Assembly: GCA_944321845.1 (NCBI GenBank) | Contig: CALUMT010000001.1 | Span: 1-64,000 of the forward strand | DNA length: 64,000 nucleotides | Direction: 5' to 3' | Source of the DNA: an uncultured Butyricimonas sp. | Lineage (GTDB): Bacteria; Bacteroidota; Bacteroidia; Bacteroidales; Marinifilaceae | Translations under genes and position numbers: made by a program | Shown here: positions 43,347 through 54,300 of the stretch, one piece after another | Layout: each line of letters opens with the position of its first letter | Position numbering within the stretch: position 1 is the stretch's first letter | Notes under the pieces: generated by a model | What the model was told of the DNA's origin: nothing | The model's database searches: none | The model's input: the letters and a program-made list of their open reading frames with translations, nothing else

Positions 43347-43537
43347 GAGATTATTCCCCCGAATGTTAAATTCCGTGCCCCTAAATAATGTTAATACAAA
43401 TTTTAATCTTTTCATAAGGATAACTCCCTTTGCCTGAAAAATAAAGACTACGTTAAGAAGGGGTTTAACATATAACTAAGACATGGATTCAGACTGAATC
43501 TTTCTAATTGTAAATTTTGCCAAACAAGACGTACTCA

Positions 43538-46027
43538 TCACAACGGGTCCACATCAAAAAAGTAACGAATCCTTTGCCACCTATCTCTTGAAGCGACTAA
43601 TTTACAAGTATTTGACAAAAACATCTTCACTTCAGACAATCCTTTCCCCTGTTCAACTTTTATAACTATCTGAAGTCTAAATAAATTATTAATTTTATTC
43701 ACTTGCGGCTCCGCCGGTCCCGCCACTTGAATTCCAGATCTCTCCCTGTACAAGCGAACCAATTCATTAGCCATATCACGTAATTCTTTAGGTCGAGAAT
43801 AACGCAACTCCAAAAGTATCAATCTATAGAATGGAGGATAATGGAACAATTGCCGCTCTTCTGCCAGCAAAGAAAACAATCCATGAAAATCTTCATTCAG
43901 CACGAAACGGAACACTCGCTCATTTATGTTGGGAGCCTGAATAATCACCTTTCCTCGTTCTTCCCGTCTCCCACATCTTCCCCCCACCTGTACCAGCGTA
44001 TCGTAAGCCCGTTCCTCTGCTCTAAAATCCGAGAATCCCATCAATGTCCCGGCATCGATAATTCCGACCAAACTCACCCCGGCGAAATCCAACCCCTTAG
44101 CGATCATCTGCGTACCGACAAGCACATCTATATTTCTGGATTCAAAATCATTCATCAATTTTTGGAATCTTGCCTTATTCCCCATCACATCCGTATCCAT
44201 CCGTGCAACCCTGGCTTTCGGGAACAGATTTTTTATCTCTTCCTCTATCTGCTCCGTCCCGGGAGGAGAAGTAAAAACATAATTCCCCTTACCACACTTC
44301 TCGCACACGGGCGGCACCTGACGTATTCTTCCGCAATAGTGACAATGCAACTGTTTAACATATGCGTGATAAGTAAGACTGACATCACAATGCTTACATT
44401 TCAATATCGATCCACAATTATCACATTGCACATACGTTGAAAACCCCCGGCGGTTATGAAATAATATAATCTGTTTTCCCCGCTCTAACTGCCTTCCTAT
44501 TTCATCATGCAGTATAGATGTTATGTGTCCCTTCAATAATCCCTTGCGACGACACGCTTGCACATCAACAATCTGCACATCGGGAGACATTACCCCCCCA
44601 TAACGCTGATCTAACTTGACAAAACCGTATTTCCCCGCCATGGCATTCTGATAGCTTTCAAATGACGGTGTTGCGGACCCTAACAACACCTTGGCTCCAT
44701 GCAATCTGGCCAACATGATTGCGGCATCACGCCCATGATAACGCGGTGCAGGATCCTGTTGCTTATAGGATGTATCATGTTCTTCATCAACAATTACCAA
44801 TCCAAGATCCTTAAATGGTAAAAAAATAGAGGAACGTACCCCTAGAATTATCGGGAAAGGTGTCGCCCCGTTTTGTCGTTGCCACATTTCAACCCTTTGT
44901 GCATTTGATAGGCCAGAATGATATACTCCTACCTGATCTCCAAAAACACATCTTAATCTCCTAACCAACTGCACGGTAAGACCAATTTCGGGCAATAGAT
45001 AAAGGACCTGTTTCTTGTTCTCCAATATCTGTCGTATTAGATGAAGATATAACTCTGTTTTCCCCGAAGAGGTTACTCCTTGCAAAAGGACACATGCTTT
45101 CTCTTTAAATAAACATCGTATCCGCTCCATCGCTTCACTTTGTACTCTCGACAAAGCATGAATATTTCCCACATTTCCATCCACTTGTCCAAACCTACTC
45201 ACCTCTACCACAACCTCCTTTAACACACCTCGCCTACACAACGCATTCAACGCGGAAACAGAAGAACTGACTGATGCCAGGAATTCTTTCCGTTCCAAAA
45301 CCGATGTTTTATTTTCCGAGCAATAATTGATCCAATTACACAATAAGGCATATTGTGCTTTCGCCCGTTTTAAATCATCCAAAAGCGCATGTAATTCTCC
45401 CTCACGGAAAAATCTATTCCAAGTAATAACTTTTTCCAGCTTAGGTCGATACACACGATATTCATGTTCTTGAATTTCCAGAATTCCCTTCTTTATCAAG
45501 GAATAAAGCAAAGAGAAGTTCACGACCCCTCGCTGTTTCATAAAATCATAAACAGCATCCAAACCTATCAATTGCTTGGTCAAGTCGTTTCCACCCCAAA
45601 ATTCTTCTAAACCATGTACAACAAGGAGTTCTTCTTTCTCTAGGTTCTCTACATTTATATTCCCCGCAATCCAATCCGAAGAAAAGCACAAGTAGGCTCC
45701 GCTTTCCAAGCGCATTGAAACAGGCAATGCTGCTTTAATCACCACTCCCAAAGGAGCCATATAGTATTGGGACAACCACTCCAAAAAATGCAAGTAAGAT
45801 AAAGACAAGGTAAAATCCCTATCAATTACATAGGTTATACCTTTTATTCCCTTATCTTCACTTGCCGCTTCCCGCAAAGCGTAGACAACCCCCGTGTACC
45901 AGCCTTTTTTACCGAAAGGCACAACCACAAGCCTACCTATTTCCACCTGAGAAACAAGTTCTTCCGGGACTAAATAGGTAAATAAACCATCTACCCCCAA
46001 CGGGATTATCACATCTGCATACAACAA
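43538..46027 (-). CDS. priA: Primosomal replication protein N' (PriA helicase)
   Basis: 829 residues, a superfamily 2 DNA helicase that restarts stalled replication forks. The N-terminal DNA-binding domain begins ADVIIPLGVDGLFTYLVPEEL. Helicase motifs: GVTSSGKTELY (Walker A), VDEEHD (Walker B), LGSATPS, and HNRRGFSTYVQC. The cysteine-rich zinc region (CDNCGSILKCKHCD, CHYCG, CEKCG) is complete, and motifs V/VI follow (GTQMIAKGLDF). The length is typical for Bacteroidales PriA. It is the last of the cmk-ispH-pfkA-priA run, 27 bases after pfkA. Confidence 0.94.
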   Translation of the reverse strand: MLYADVIIPLGVDGLFTYLVPEELVSQVEIGRLVVVPFGKKGWYTGVVYALREAASEDKGIKGITYVIDRDFTLSLSYLHFLEWLSQYYMAPLGVVIKAALPVSMRLESGAYLCFSSDWIAGNINVENLEKEELLVVHGLEEFWGGNDLTKQLIGLDAVYDFMKQRGVVNFSLLYSLIKKGILEIQEHEYRVYRPKLEKVITWNRFFREGELHALLDDLKRAKAQYALLCNWINYCSENKTSVLERKEFLASVSSSVSALNALCRRGVLKEVVVEVSRFGQVDGNVGNIHALSRVQSEAMERIRCLFKEKACVLLQGVTSSGKTELYLHLIRQILENKKQVLYLLPEIGLTVQLVRRLRCVFGDQVGVYHSGLSNAQRVEMWQRQNGATPFPIILGVRSSIFLPFKDLGLVIVDEEHDTSYKQQDPAPRYHGRDAAIMLARLHGAKVLLGSATPSFESYQNAMAGKYGFVKLDQRYGGVMSPDVQIVDVQACRRKGLLKGHITSILHDEIGRQLERGKQIILFHNRRGFSTYVQCDNCGSILKCKHCDVSLTYHAYVKQLHCHYCGRIRQVPPVCEKCGKGNYVFTSPPGTEQIEEEIKNLFPKARVARMDTDVMGNKARFQKLMNDFESRNIDVLVGTQMIAKGLDFAGVSLVGIIDAGTLMGFSDFRAEERAYDTLVQVGGRCGRREERGKVIIQAPNINERVFRFVLNEDFHGLFSLLAEERQLFHYPPFYRLILLELRYSRPKELRDMANELVRLYRERSGIQVAGPAEPQVNKINNLFRLQIVIKVEQGKGLSEVKMFLSNTCKLVASRDRWQRIRYFFDVDPL

Positions 46028-46054
46028 AGCAAATATCTTTAAATATCTGCAATA

Positions 46055-47035
46055 TTAAATCGACAACACCTCCGTCAAACCTAACAAATTATGATTTAAC
46101 GGTTTCGAATTTTTAATAGCCTTATTAAACGGAACATGCACAATATCCTTATTCATGATTCCCACCATTATACTGGTTTGATTATCCAACAAGGCATCCA
46201 CTGCAGCAACCCCTAGGGTGCTTGCCGTCACTCTGTCAAAAGCGGAAGGAGAACCACCCCGCTGAATATGTCCCAACACGGTAACTCGGACATCATACTC
46301 CGGATGACGTTCAGCAATCTGCTCCGCAATCATATAAGCACCACCCGACTTATCTCCCTCTGCAACAATAACAATTCCACTTGACTTATGAGGTTTATAA
46401 TCATGCTCCAGGTACTTGTCCAAATCATTTACATCTGTTTGAATCTCTGGCACCAGCACAGCCTCTGCTCCCGTGGCGACAGCAGAACGCAAGGCAATAA
46501 AACCGGCATCTCTTCCCATTACTTCTATAAAGAATAATCGATTATGGGCACTGGCCGTATCCCGAATCTTATCAACAGCCTCCACTACCGTGTTCACCGC
46601 GGTATCATAACCTATCGTATAATCTGTTCCATAAAGGTCATTATCTATAGTTCCGGGGATTCCTACAATATGTACATCATACTCCTGACACAACTCCCGT
46701 GCTCCAGAGAATGTTCCATCACCACCGATCACGACCAGGCCATCCAAATTAAATTTCTTGATCTGCTCGTATGCCTTAGCTCTTCCTTCCGCCTCACGGA
46801 ACTCTTTACACCGAGCCGTTTTCAGAATCGTCCCTCCCCGCTGAATAATATTACTTACATCATGAGATTCAAGACGTCTAATATCCCCATTCACTAATCC
46901 TTCATAACCATAATAGATTCCATAAGCGTTACAACCATTATAAATGGCAGCTCTCACCACGGCCCGAATGGCCGCATTCATTCCAGGAGCATCCCCTCCC
47001 GAGGTTAAAACTCCAATGTTCTTGATTTTTCCCAT
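46055..47035 (-). CDS. pfkA: ATP-dependent 6-phosphofructokinase
   Basis: 326 residues, glycolytic enzyme converting fructose 6-phosphate and ATP to fructose 1,6-bisphosphate. Motifs: LTSGGDAPGMNAAIRAVVR, VIGGDGTFSGA (Gly after GGD typical of ATP users rather than pyrophosphate users), catalytic PGTIDND, VEVMGR-like FIEVMGRDAGF and LGHIQRGGSPSAFDR. It follows ispH with 20 bases between. Many Bacteroidales also have a pyrophosphate-dependent enzyme; this one looks like the ATP type. Confidence 0.94.
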   Translation of the reverse strand: MGKIKNIGVLTSGGDAPGMNAAIRAVVRAAIYNGCNAYGIYYGYEGLVNGDIRRLESHDVSNIIQRGGTILKTARCKEFREAEGRAKAYEQIKKFNLDGLVVIGGDGTFSGARELCQEYDVHIVGIPGTIDNDLYGTDYTIGYDTAVNTVVEAVDKIRDTASAHNRLFFIEVMGRDAGFIALRSAVATGAEAVLVPEIQTDVNDLDKYLEHDYKPHKSSGIVIVAEGDKSGGAYMIAEQIAERHPEYDVRVTVLGHIQRGGSPSAFDRVTASTLGVAAVDALLDNQTSIMVGIMNKDIVHVPFNKAIKNSKPLNHNLLGLTEVLSI

Positions 47036-47055
47036 AACATTTCAATTGAAAATTA

Positions 47056-47898
47056 CTATATCAATGTTTTTGCGATTTCTTCCATTACCCACCTCGGAGT
47101 AGAAGTTGCACCTGTAATACCCACGGTATCTACTCCTGTAAACATCTCATCTTTTAAATCACATGCTCCTTGTACAAAATAGGTTCGAGGATTAACCTCC
47201 CGGCAAACATTAAACAATTGTTTGCCATTAGAGCTTTTCTCCCCACTCACGAATATGATTACATCATGCTGCAAGGCAAAATTCCGCAATTGCGGGATTC
47301 TATTGGCAACTTTACGACAAATCGTGTCATTCACTTCTACTATTCCATGTGCTCTCCCTTGTACCAATTCCACGACTCTTTTAAAACCCTCCAAGCTTTT
47401 AGTCGTCTGGGAAAACAATATGATTTGCTTTTCAAAATCTATTTGATCCAAATCATGCTCATCCTCTACAACAATAGCTTCACCATCTGTCTGGGCCACC
47501 AATCCATTCACTTCGGCATGACCTCTTTTCCCGTATATGACTACTTGCCCCCCCTCGGTTGATACCCGCTCATAAGCTTTCCTTATTTTTTTCTGCAAAT
47601 TCAACACCACCGGACACGAGGCGTCAATAACCTCCACTTGATTCGCTTGCGCAATGCGATACGAACTTGGGGGTTCTCCATGAGCGCGAAACAACACGCG
47701 GCAATGATGCAACCGGGAGAATTCTTCATGATCGATCGTGTGCAAGCCTAACTTATTCAAACGTTCCACTTCCCGGCTATTATGCACGATATCACCTATG
47801 CAATAAAGTTCACCTTTCCGTAATTCCTCTTCTGCCTTTGTAATGGCATTCACCACACCAAAGCAGAATCCTGAATTTTCGTCAATCTCTACTTTCAT
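47056..47898 (-). CDS. ispH: 4-hydroxy-3-methylbut-2-enyl diphosphate reductase
   Basis: 280 residues, the last enzyme of the MEP isoprenoid pathway, reducing HMBPP to IPP and DMAPP with a 4Fe-4S cluster. The three cluster cysteines are in GFCFGV (C12), DASCPVV and NDTICRKVANR. FRAHGEPPSSY and TGATSTPRWVMEE are also present. Its start overlaps the end of cmk by 17 bases, so translation is coupled, and pfkA follows after 20 bases. Length is normal for the family without an S1 fusion. Confidence 0.94.
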   Translation of the reverse strand: MKVEIDENSGFCFGVVNAITKAEEELRKGELYCIGDIVHNSREVERLNKLGLHTIDHEEFSRLHHCRVLFRAHGEPPSSYRIAQANQVEVIDASCPVVLNLQKKIRKAYERVSTEGGQVVIYGKRGHAEVNGLVAQTDGEAIVVEDEHDLDQIDFEKQIILFSQTTKSLEGFKRVVELVQGRAHGIVEVNDTICRKVANRIPQLRNFALQHDVIIFVSGEKSSNGKQLFNVCREVNPRTYFVQGACDLKDEMFTGVDTVGITGATSTPRWVMEEIAKTLI

Positions 47899-48583
47899 AT
47901 TTTTTTCGAATAATCTCGGCCATTTTCGTCACTTCCTCCTCCAACGTCATATTCGTCGTATCTATCAGCACGGCATCCTCGACTTGCACCAAGGGACTTG
48001 TCTCGCGATGGGTGTCTATATAATCGCGCTGCTCTACATTTTTTTTCACCTCCGCCAAGGTCACTTGTTCCCCTTTCTCCAGCAACTCCTTATAACGACG
48101 CTCCGCACGAATATCCACAGATGCAGTCATAAAAAATTTAACATCAGCATGAGGGAACACCACGCTGCCGATATCCCGTCCATCCATCACGACAGCACTC
48201 TCTTGTCCCATCTCCCGTTGTTTCTCCACCAGTAACTTTCTCACTTCAGGTAACGCGGCGACGAAACTAACATTAGCGGATACATTCATTCCCCGAATCT
48301 CATCTTCTACAAGCTCACCATTCAGATAGGACTCATAACACCTTTTACTATCATTATAACAAAAAGCAATTTCCATTGAAGAAAGAACCTGCGACAGCAT
48401 CTTGTTATCAACAGTCCCGTTAGAAATCAACTTTTTCCGTAACAACCCCAGAGTCACAACCCGGTACATTGCACCGGTATCAATATAAATGAATCCCAAC
48501 TGCGCTGCAAGCAATTTCGCCACGGTACTCTTCCCTGTGGATGAGTAACCGTCTATTGCTACTATAAAACCTTTTTTCCCCAT
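47882..48583 (-). CDS. cmk: Cytidylate kinase
   Basis: 233 residues, phosphorylates CMP and dCMP with ATP. P-loop GYSSTGKST, then FIYIDTGAMYRVVTL, GRDIGSVVFPHADVKFF and the lid RAERRYKELLEKGEQVTL. An open frame reaches 48649, but the ATG at 48583 (MGKKGFIVAIDG) is the family start and lies beyond the terminator at 48613. The cmk-ispH neighbour pair with overlap is common in Bacteroidetes. Confidence 0.94.
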   Translation of the reverse strand: MGKKGFIVAIDGYSSTGKSTVAKLLAAQLGFIYIDTGAMYRVVTLGLLRKKLISNGTVDNKMLSQVLSSMEIAFCYNDSKRCYESYLNGELVEDEIRGMNVSANVSFVAALPEVRKLLVEKQREMGQESAVVMDGRDIGSVVFPHADVKFFMTASVDIRAERRYKELLEKGEQVTLAEVKKNVEQRDYIDTHRETSPLVQVEDAVLIDTTNMTLEEEVTKMAEIIRKKYESRD

Positions 48584-48612
48584 ATCTACAAATCTTTCAA
48601 ATGCGAAAATAC

Positions 48613-48643
48613 AAAAAAAGGGATTAATCACGTGATTAATCCC
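48613..48643 (-). terminator. Perfect palindromic intrinsic terminator
   Basis: GGGATTAATCAC (48620-48631) is followed directly by its reverse complement GTGATTAATCCC (48632-48643), a 24-base perfect palindrome, then T7 on the minus strand (48613-48619). It ends the transcript of the unknown exported gene at 48665 and separates it from cmk. Confidence 0.85.
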
Positions 48644-48664
48644 TCGCATATTTTTGTTACATTC

Positions 48665-49495
48665 TTAGCCTACTATTTTCAGCAATTCTTTTGCTCTTTC
48701 CATTAAAGCCTGATTGGCTGATTTTTTTGCCAATGAATCCGCTATTTCCGCATATTTCTTTGCGACATCATCAAAACCGCATTTCTCTGAAATCAAAACA
48801 TAATTATAAATAGCGTCAAAATCAGTCTTGGATTCAACCGTTTTACCCGCCCACAATTGTATCACTTTCAAACGGGAAACGTCATTCATGATTTCCAAGG
48901 CCCCATCCGTAATTTCCTTTATCATCTTTCTGTTTTCCGGGAAATAACGGAATAACTTTCTTGCCTTATAAAAATAATCCTCTGACTTCCGCTCTGCCCT
49001 CAATTGACGGATATAAAAATAATCTTCAACCACATCATAATGCTCGTAACCAGTATTTTTCAAGACTTCAAGATACTTGTTATACTCTACCTTGTTGGTG
49101 TTATAATACTTTTCCAGGAAACCGACAAACGTATCATCCAGTTTCTGCAATACATCATCTTTCGAGTAGCTCTGGATAAATTTCGCCTGATTATTGAACA
49201 GATATTTAAACTGAGGAGCATTCACATCATCCACGAAGTCTCGGATGATTCGCCAGTTATATTCTTTTAAATAATCCGATTCCTTTTGCGTCTCAAAATA
49301 GCGACGTACAAAATCACAATTGGATTTACCCTGCCTCTTCAATTCCTGCAATAATTGAATTGTCGTTTGCGGATCAGAAGGATTCGCCTCAAACTTTTTC
49401 ACTAGATTATCCAACACTGCCGTTTCTTTCTCATTGGCTACACCGACAAGATTAAACAACAAAACGCTTACAATTAAAAAAATTCTCAACATCAT
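48665..49495 (-). CDS. Uncharacterised exported helical protein
   Basis: 276 residues with a signal peptide (about 1-20, ending GVAN). The rest is helical and charged, with TPR-like spacing (CGFDDVAKKYAEIADSLAKKSANQALMERAKELL) near the C-terminus. I recognise no named family. It is a single-gene unit closed by the palindromic terminator 22 bases after its stop. The 231-base gap upstream (49496-49726) is AT-rich and shows nothing else clear. Confidence 0.65.
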   Translation of the reverse strand: MMLRIFLIVSVLLFNLVGVANEKETAVLDNLVKKFEANPSDPQTTIQLLQELKRQGKSNCDFVRRYFETQKESDYLKEYNWRIIRDFVDDVNAPQFKYLFNNQAKFIQSYSKDDVLQKLDDTFVGFLEKYYNTNKVEYNKYLEVLKNTGYEHYDVVEDYFYIRQLRAERKSEDYFYKARKLFRYFPENRKMIKEITDGALEIMNDVSRLKVIQLWAGKTVESKTDFDAIYNYVLISEKCGFDDVAKKYAEIADSLAKKSANQALMERAKELLKIVG

Positions 49496-49726
49496 AATTA
49501 TACTTTTGTTCCAAACTTCACCTATAAGACACTTTAAGGAGCAAAAAGTATTACTCGAAATCCGGTTTTAACATTATATTTAACACACATTAATTATTAC
49601 AATTACATTATGAAACAAATAAGCATTTTAAAATAACAATTTAAAACCTACACCTGTAATAGAAACGGCAGAATAAACAATGTTAATCAAAGAGTCTCTA
49701 ATTGGCTTTTAATCCATTAACAATAT

Positions 49727-49999
49727 TCACGAAGCGCCATCAACAAACATCTTGATTAACAATAGAATAATTACAACAATGGCAACAATTATCGCCCGAC
49801 GGAAAGTTGTTAAATCGCTTTTAGCTGCCTTATGCATATCCCCTACAGCATGATTTTCCTCCTCAGCATTTGCCAGACGATTCAATAAATCCACGTGTTC
49901 CTTTTTTTGTAACCAAGCATCCACCTCTTCCTGATCCAACTCCTCTCTTTGATGTAATATTTTGTGAGCAAACATTACATCCTCATCTTCATATTTCAT
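49727..49999 (-). CDS. Short membrane protein like the N-terminus of a FecR-type anti-sigma factor
   Basis: 90 residues. Residues 1-60 are acidic and helical with LDQEEVDAWLQKKEHVDLLNRLAN, recalling the cytoplasmic segment of FecR proteins (E-x-W-L-x-x-x-x-x-N/H). A single membrane helix follows at about 67-86 (FRRAIIVAIVVIILLLIKMF), and the protein then ends, so no periplasmic FecR domain exists. It follows the TolC-like gene with 19 bases between and may be the last gene of the efflux operon. It could be an anti-sigma stub or an unrelated small membrane protein. Confidence 0.55.
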   Translation of the reverse strand: MKYEDEDVMFAHKILHQREELDQEEVDAWLQKKEHVDLLNRLANAEEENHAVGDMHKAAKSDLTTFRRAIIVAIVVIILLLIKMFVDGAS

Positions 50000-50018
50000 A
50001 CAAAACCCTCTTCAAAAA

Positions 50019-51356
50019 CTATTCTATTGACACTTGGATATTTCCGCTGATTAACAATAAAGACAACTCAGATACCTTTGCCTGATAAAGAGCTGATAAT
50101 TTTCGGTCTACAGCCTCCAGATAACTCCTCTGGTATTCTCTGAATTCTATCCCAGACAATGACCCGATCTTATATTTCTCCAAAGCCGCATCCAGATTTT
50201 CTTCCGCAACCATGGCACTTTCCGATTCAAAATCCACCATCAACAGATTATTCTCGTAAGTATTAAACAATAAAGCCAAATCACTTAACGTCTCTTGCTC
50301 CACCTCTTGATAGGTCAATTCCGTATTTTCCAGTTCCAATTTGGCATTCTTCAACTTTGTTCGACTCTCCAGACGATTAAAAATCGGAACATTTAAAGAA
50401 AACCCCCAATAGAAACCATTAGAACGGTTCAACCTGGAAGCAGAAGCCGGATTTTTAGTCTTATCGTAATTATAACCGGAATTAAAATCCAACGTGGGGA
50501 ACAATACCGCTCTGGCATTTTTTAAATCTAAAGCCGAGATACGCTGATTCTTCCGAGCCATCAACAGGGCCGTATTCAATTCCAGCGTCTGCTTTTCCAA
50601 TTCGGTCAACGTCAAAACAGGCCCCAACAAGATAGTATCCTGCACGTAATTATCCAATTGTAATTCAACATTCATCAAATTATTTAACGTGATATACGCA
50701 CTTTTCAACATTTCCTTCTGTTGCACGTAAACAGAACTATCTGCATTCAAATCGATTTTTGCCTGCCTCATCTCCAAACCGGAAAGATTACGCAATTCAT
50801 AGCGTAATTTGGCCTCCTCGTAACGCTCAGAGGATATATCCAATGAATGTTTATTCGCTATCAGCTTATGCTGTTGAATCAACACATTATAATAAGCAGA
50901 GCTGATTTCAACGATCAAACTTTCTACAGCTTGCTGTAAAGACAACTCACTCAAAAAATGTAATTCCTTACATTTTTCATGTGTGATAAACATCTCAAGT
51001 CCATCAAACAATCTCCAGTTTAACCCGACGCCTGCCGAATAATTATTTACAGTCAAACCCGACTGCTTATTCTCCACACCACTGGCATCTTCCGTTTTTA
51101 CGCTTTCCCGACGTTGGGTTTGCCCAGCGGTTAATTCCAATGTCGGTAAAAACGAAGAATAATTCACATTATTCTTCGCCATTGCAGCCTGATTTCGAAT
51201 AATCTTTATGGAATAATTGGATTCTAAAGCTTTAGTTATACATTCCGATAATGTTATCCGCTGCTGTGCGGCCACAGTCCCTCCACCTAGAAGAAAAACG
51301 AGTCCACAACTCCAACAAATACCACTTAACCATTTACCATATAATATTTTCATCAT
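50019..51356 (-). CDS. TolC-like outer-membrane efflux channel protein
   Basis: About 445 residues from the ATG at 51356 (frame open to 51386). Signal peptide ending VAAQ, then two repeats of the outer-membrane efflux protein fold with long helices (ITLSECITKALESNYSIKIIRNQ at the start of the first, LELNTALLMARKNQRISALDLKNARA of the second). It forms a trimeric channel across the outer membrane and periplasm for the RND pump encoded just upstream (30 bases). Confidence 0.9.
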   Translation of the reverse strand: MMKILYGKWLSGICWSCGLVFLLGGGTVAAQQRITLSECITKALESNYSIKIIRNQAAMAKNNVNYSSFLPTLELTAGQTQRRESVKTEDASGVENKQSGLTVNNYSAGVGLNWRLFDGLEMFITHEKCKELHFLSELSLQQAVESLIVEISSAYYNVLIQQHKLIANKHSLDISSERYEEAKLRYELRNLSGLEMRQAKIDLNADSSVYVQQKEMLKSAYITLNNLMNVELQLDNYVQDTILLGPVLTLTELEKQTLELNTALLMARKNQRISALDLKNARAVLFPTLDFNSGYNYDKTKNPASASRLNRSNGFYWGFSLNVPIFNRLESRTKLKNAKLELENTELTYQEVEQETLSDLALLFNTYENNLLMVDFESESAMVAEENLDAALEKYKIGSLSGIEFREYQRSYLEAVDRKLSALYQAKVSELSLLLISGNIQVSIE

Positions 51357-51386
51357 TTTCTCATTAACTAATAAACCATTTATCAA

Positions 51387-54300
51387 TTACTCTTCCTCGA
51401 TTATATTGACCTTCTTTGACGAGAAATAGGTATAAATAGCCGGAATCACGAACAAGGTCAACAACGTGGAACAAATCATTCCTCCCACAACAGCAATTCC
51501 CATGGCCACGCGACTTTCCGATCCGGCACCTGTAGCCATTGCCATAGGAAGGATACCAAGCACCGTCGACAAACTCGTCATCAATATAGGACGCAAACGA
51601 GAAACTGCAGACTCCCGGATTGCTTCATGCAATGTCAAACCTGCCGCCTTGCGCTGATTGGCAAATTCCACGATCAAGATTCCATTCTTGGACACAAGCC
51701 CAACCAACATGATAATACCAATTTGACTAAAAATATTCATCGTCTGTCCAAAATACCATAACGACAATAAAGCTCCGATCAATGCTAACGGCACGGTCAA
51801 CATGATAATTAAAGGATCCCTGAAACTCTCGAATTGCGCCGACAACACCAAATAAATAAAAACCAAAGCCAGCAAGAATGCAACCATAAGACTGGAAGAA
51901 CTTTCCACAAAATCCTTCGATGTCCCGGAAAGAGTCGTTTTAAAATCGTCATTCAGTACTTCTCCTGCAATTCGATCCATTTCTTCCAATCCCTGGGATA
52001 TCGTCTTCCCTTTTGCCAATCCTGCAGAAACAGTTGCGGAAACAAACCGGTCGTAACGGTACAACTGAGGAGGCGTAGATGTTTCCTCCAGATGAATCAG
52101 GTTATCCAAATGTACCAGTTCTCCCTTGTCATTACGGACATACACACCTTTTAAGTCCTCCGGTTTATTTCGATTCTTCCTATCGAATTGGCTGATGATC
52201 TGGTACTGTTTCCCGTTCATGATATAATATCCCACTCGCTGTTCACTCATCGTCAACTGCAACGTTTCAGAAATATCCTCCACGGACACCCCCATGGCTG
52301 CTGCCCGATCCCGATCTATCGTCACGGTTAATTCCGGTTTCGTGAATTTCAAATTCAAATCCGAAGCCGAAAAGATTGGACTTTTATTCACCTCATCCAT
52401 AAATTTCGGCAACACGGCTTTCAAATCTTCCAGATTTTTCGCCTGCAACACATATTCAACAGGCAATCCACCTCGTCCTCCTCCAAAAGTCTGTTGTTGC
52501 GACACCAAGGTCCGCGCTCCTGTAAATTGCCGGACACTCACGGCCAACTCATCAGCAATTTCCTGCTGTGTCCGCCGACGCTTGTCTGCATCTGCCAACC
52601 ACAATTGGAAACTGGCTTGATTAGTGGTACTTCCCCGCCCGATATATTCTATCAATTTTGCCTGCTCCGGCACAACAGAATCCAAATAAGCAGATATCTC
52701 GTTGGCATAACGTTCCGTGTACTCGTACGTGGCACCCTCCGGAGCAATGGAACTCAGTCGCACCAATGAACGGTCTTCCATCGGGGCCATTTCTGACGGC
52801 AAGGTCATCCACAACACGACAATTCCCACACCCGCAACCAAAACAATAATCAAAGCCCAGTAACGAACAGTTAGGAACTTATCCAACCAACGACGGTATA
52901 TGGTATTCATACCTTCAAATATCGGTTCTGTCTTTTGATACATCCAATTTTTCGTGGAACTTTTCGTCAATATCTTCGTCGAAATCATCGGTGTAAACGT
53001 CAAGGCTACAAAAGAAGAGAACACCACAGCACCTGCAATGACCACACTGAATTCCCGGAACAAACGCCCCGTGGTTCCTTCCAGAAAGACAATGGGAATA
53101 AACACGGCAACAAGCACTACCGTCGTGGCAATTACCGCGAAAAATATCTCATTCGAACCTTTGAATCCCGCCTGCAAAGGAGTCATTCCCTGCTCAATCT
53201 TCGTAAAGATGTTTTCCATAACCACAATGGCATCGTCCACCACCAGACCTATCGCCAACACGATAGCCAACAATGTCAGAATATTGATCGTGAAACCCGC
53301 GATATACATAATGAAAAACGCACCGATCAAGGATACTGGAATTGCCAATACCGGGATTAACGTTGTACGCCAGTTACGCAAGAAAACAAAGATGATCAAC
53401 ACGACCAAAATGAAAGCCTCCACGATTGTATTTTCCACTTCCTCGATAGACTTACGGATATAGACCGTATCATCAAAAGCCACCGCGGCATCAATATCTG
53501 CCGGCAGATCTTTCTCCAGATCAGCCATCACCTCGTATGCTCGATCCGCAATGTCTATATAATTCGCACCCGGTTGAGGAATCAAGGTAATCATTACCAT
53601 CGGAACTCCGTTACGACGGGATATACTGCGGGTATTCTCTGCGTCAACCTCTGCCACACCGATATCCTGGAATCGGATAATTTTCTCTCCATCCCGGGCT
53701 ATCACCAAATTATTAAAGTCATCTATTGACATCAAACGCCCCATTGTCCGAATCGTCAACTCGGTATTATCACCCTCGATACGTCCAGACGGCAATTCCA
53801 CGTTCCCCGCATCAACGGCACTTCGGACATCCATCGGGGTTAACTTATAAGCAGCCAACAACGCCGGATCCATCCGCAATCGCACCGAGTATTTTTTCTC
53901 TCCCCATATTTCCACGCTACTGACACCGGGAATAGTCTGCAACCGTTCCTTGTAATACAACTCGGCAAACATACTTAAATCTATCATGGAACGGCTATCA
54001 CTCCGCAAAGACACTCCAAATACCGGTTCAGAATCGGCATCCGCCTTATAAACTGTCGGCGGCTCTATATCCTCCGGCAAACGTCTCAATGTCCCCGAAA
54101 CCTTATCTCTCACATCATTCGCAGCAGTCTCCAAATCCACACCCAACTCAAACTCAACCCGGATACGGCTCATTCCATCCCGGCTGGTACTACTTAAGGA
54201 ACGAATCCCCTGTACCCCATTAATCGCCGCCTCCAAAGGTTCTGTAATCTGAGTCTCTATAACCTCCGCGTTAGCTCCTGTAAAACTCGTCGAAACGGAT

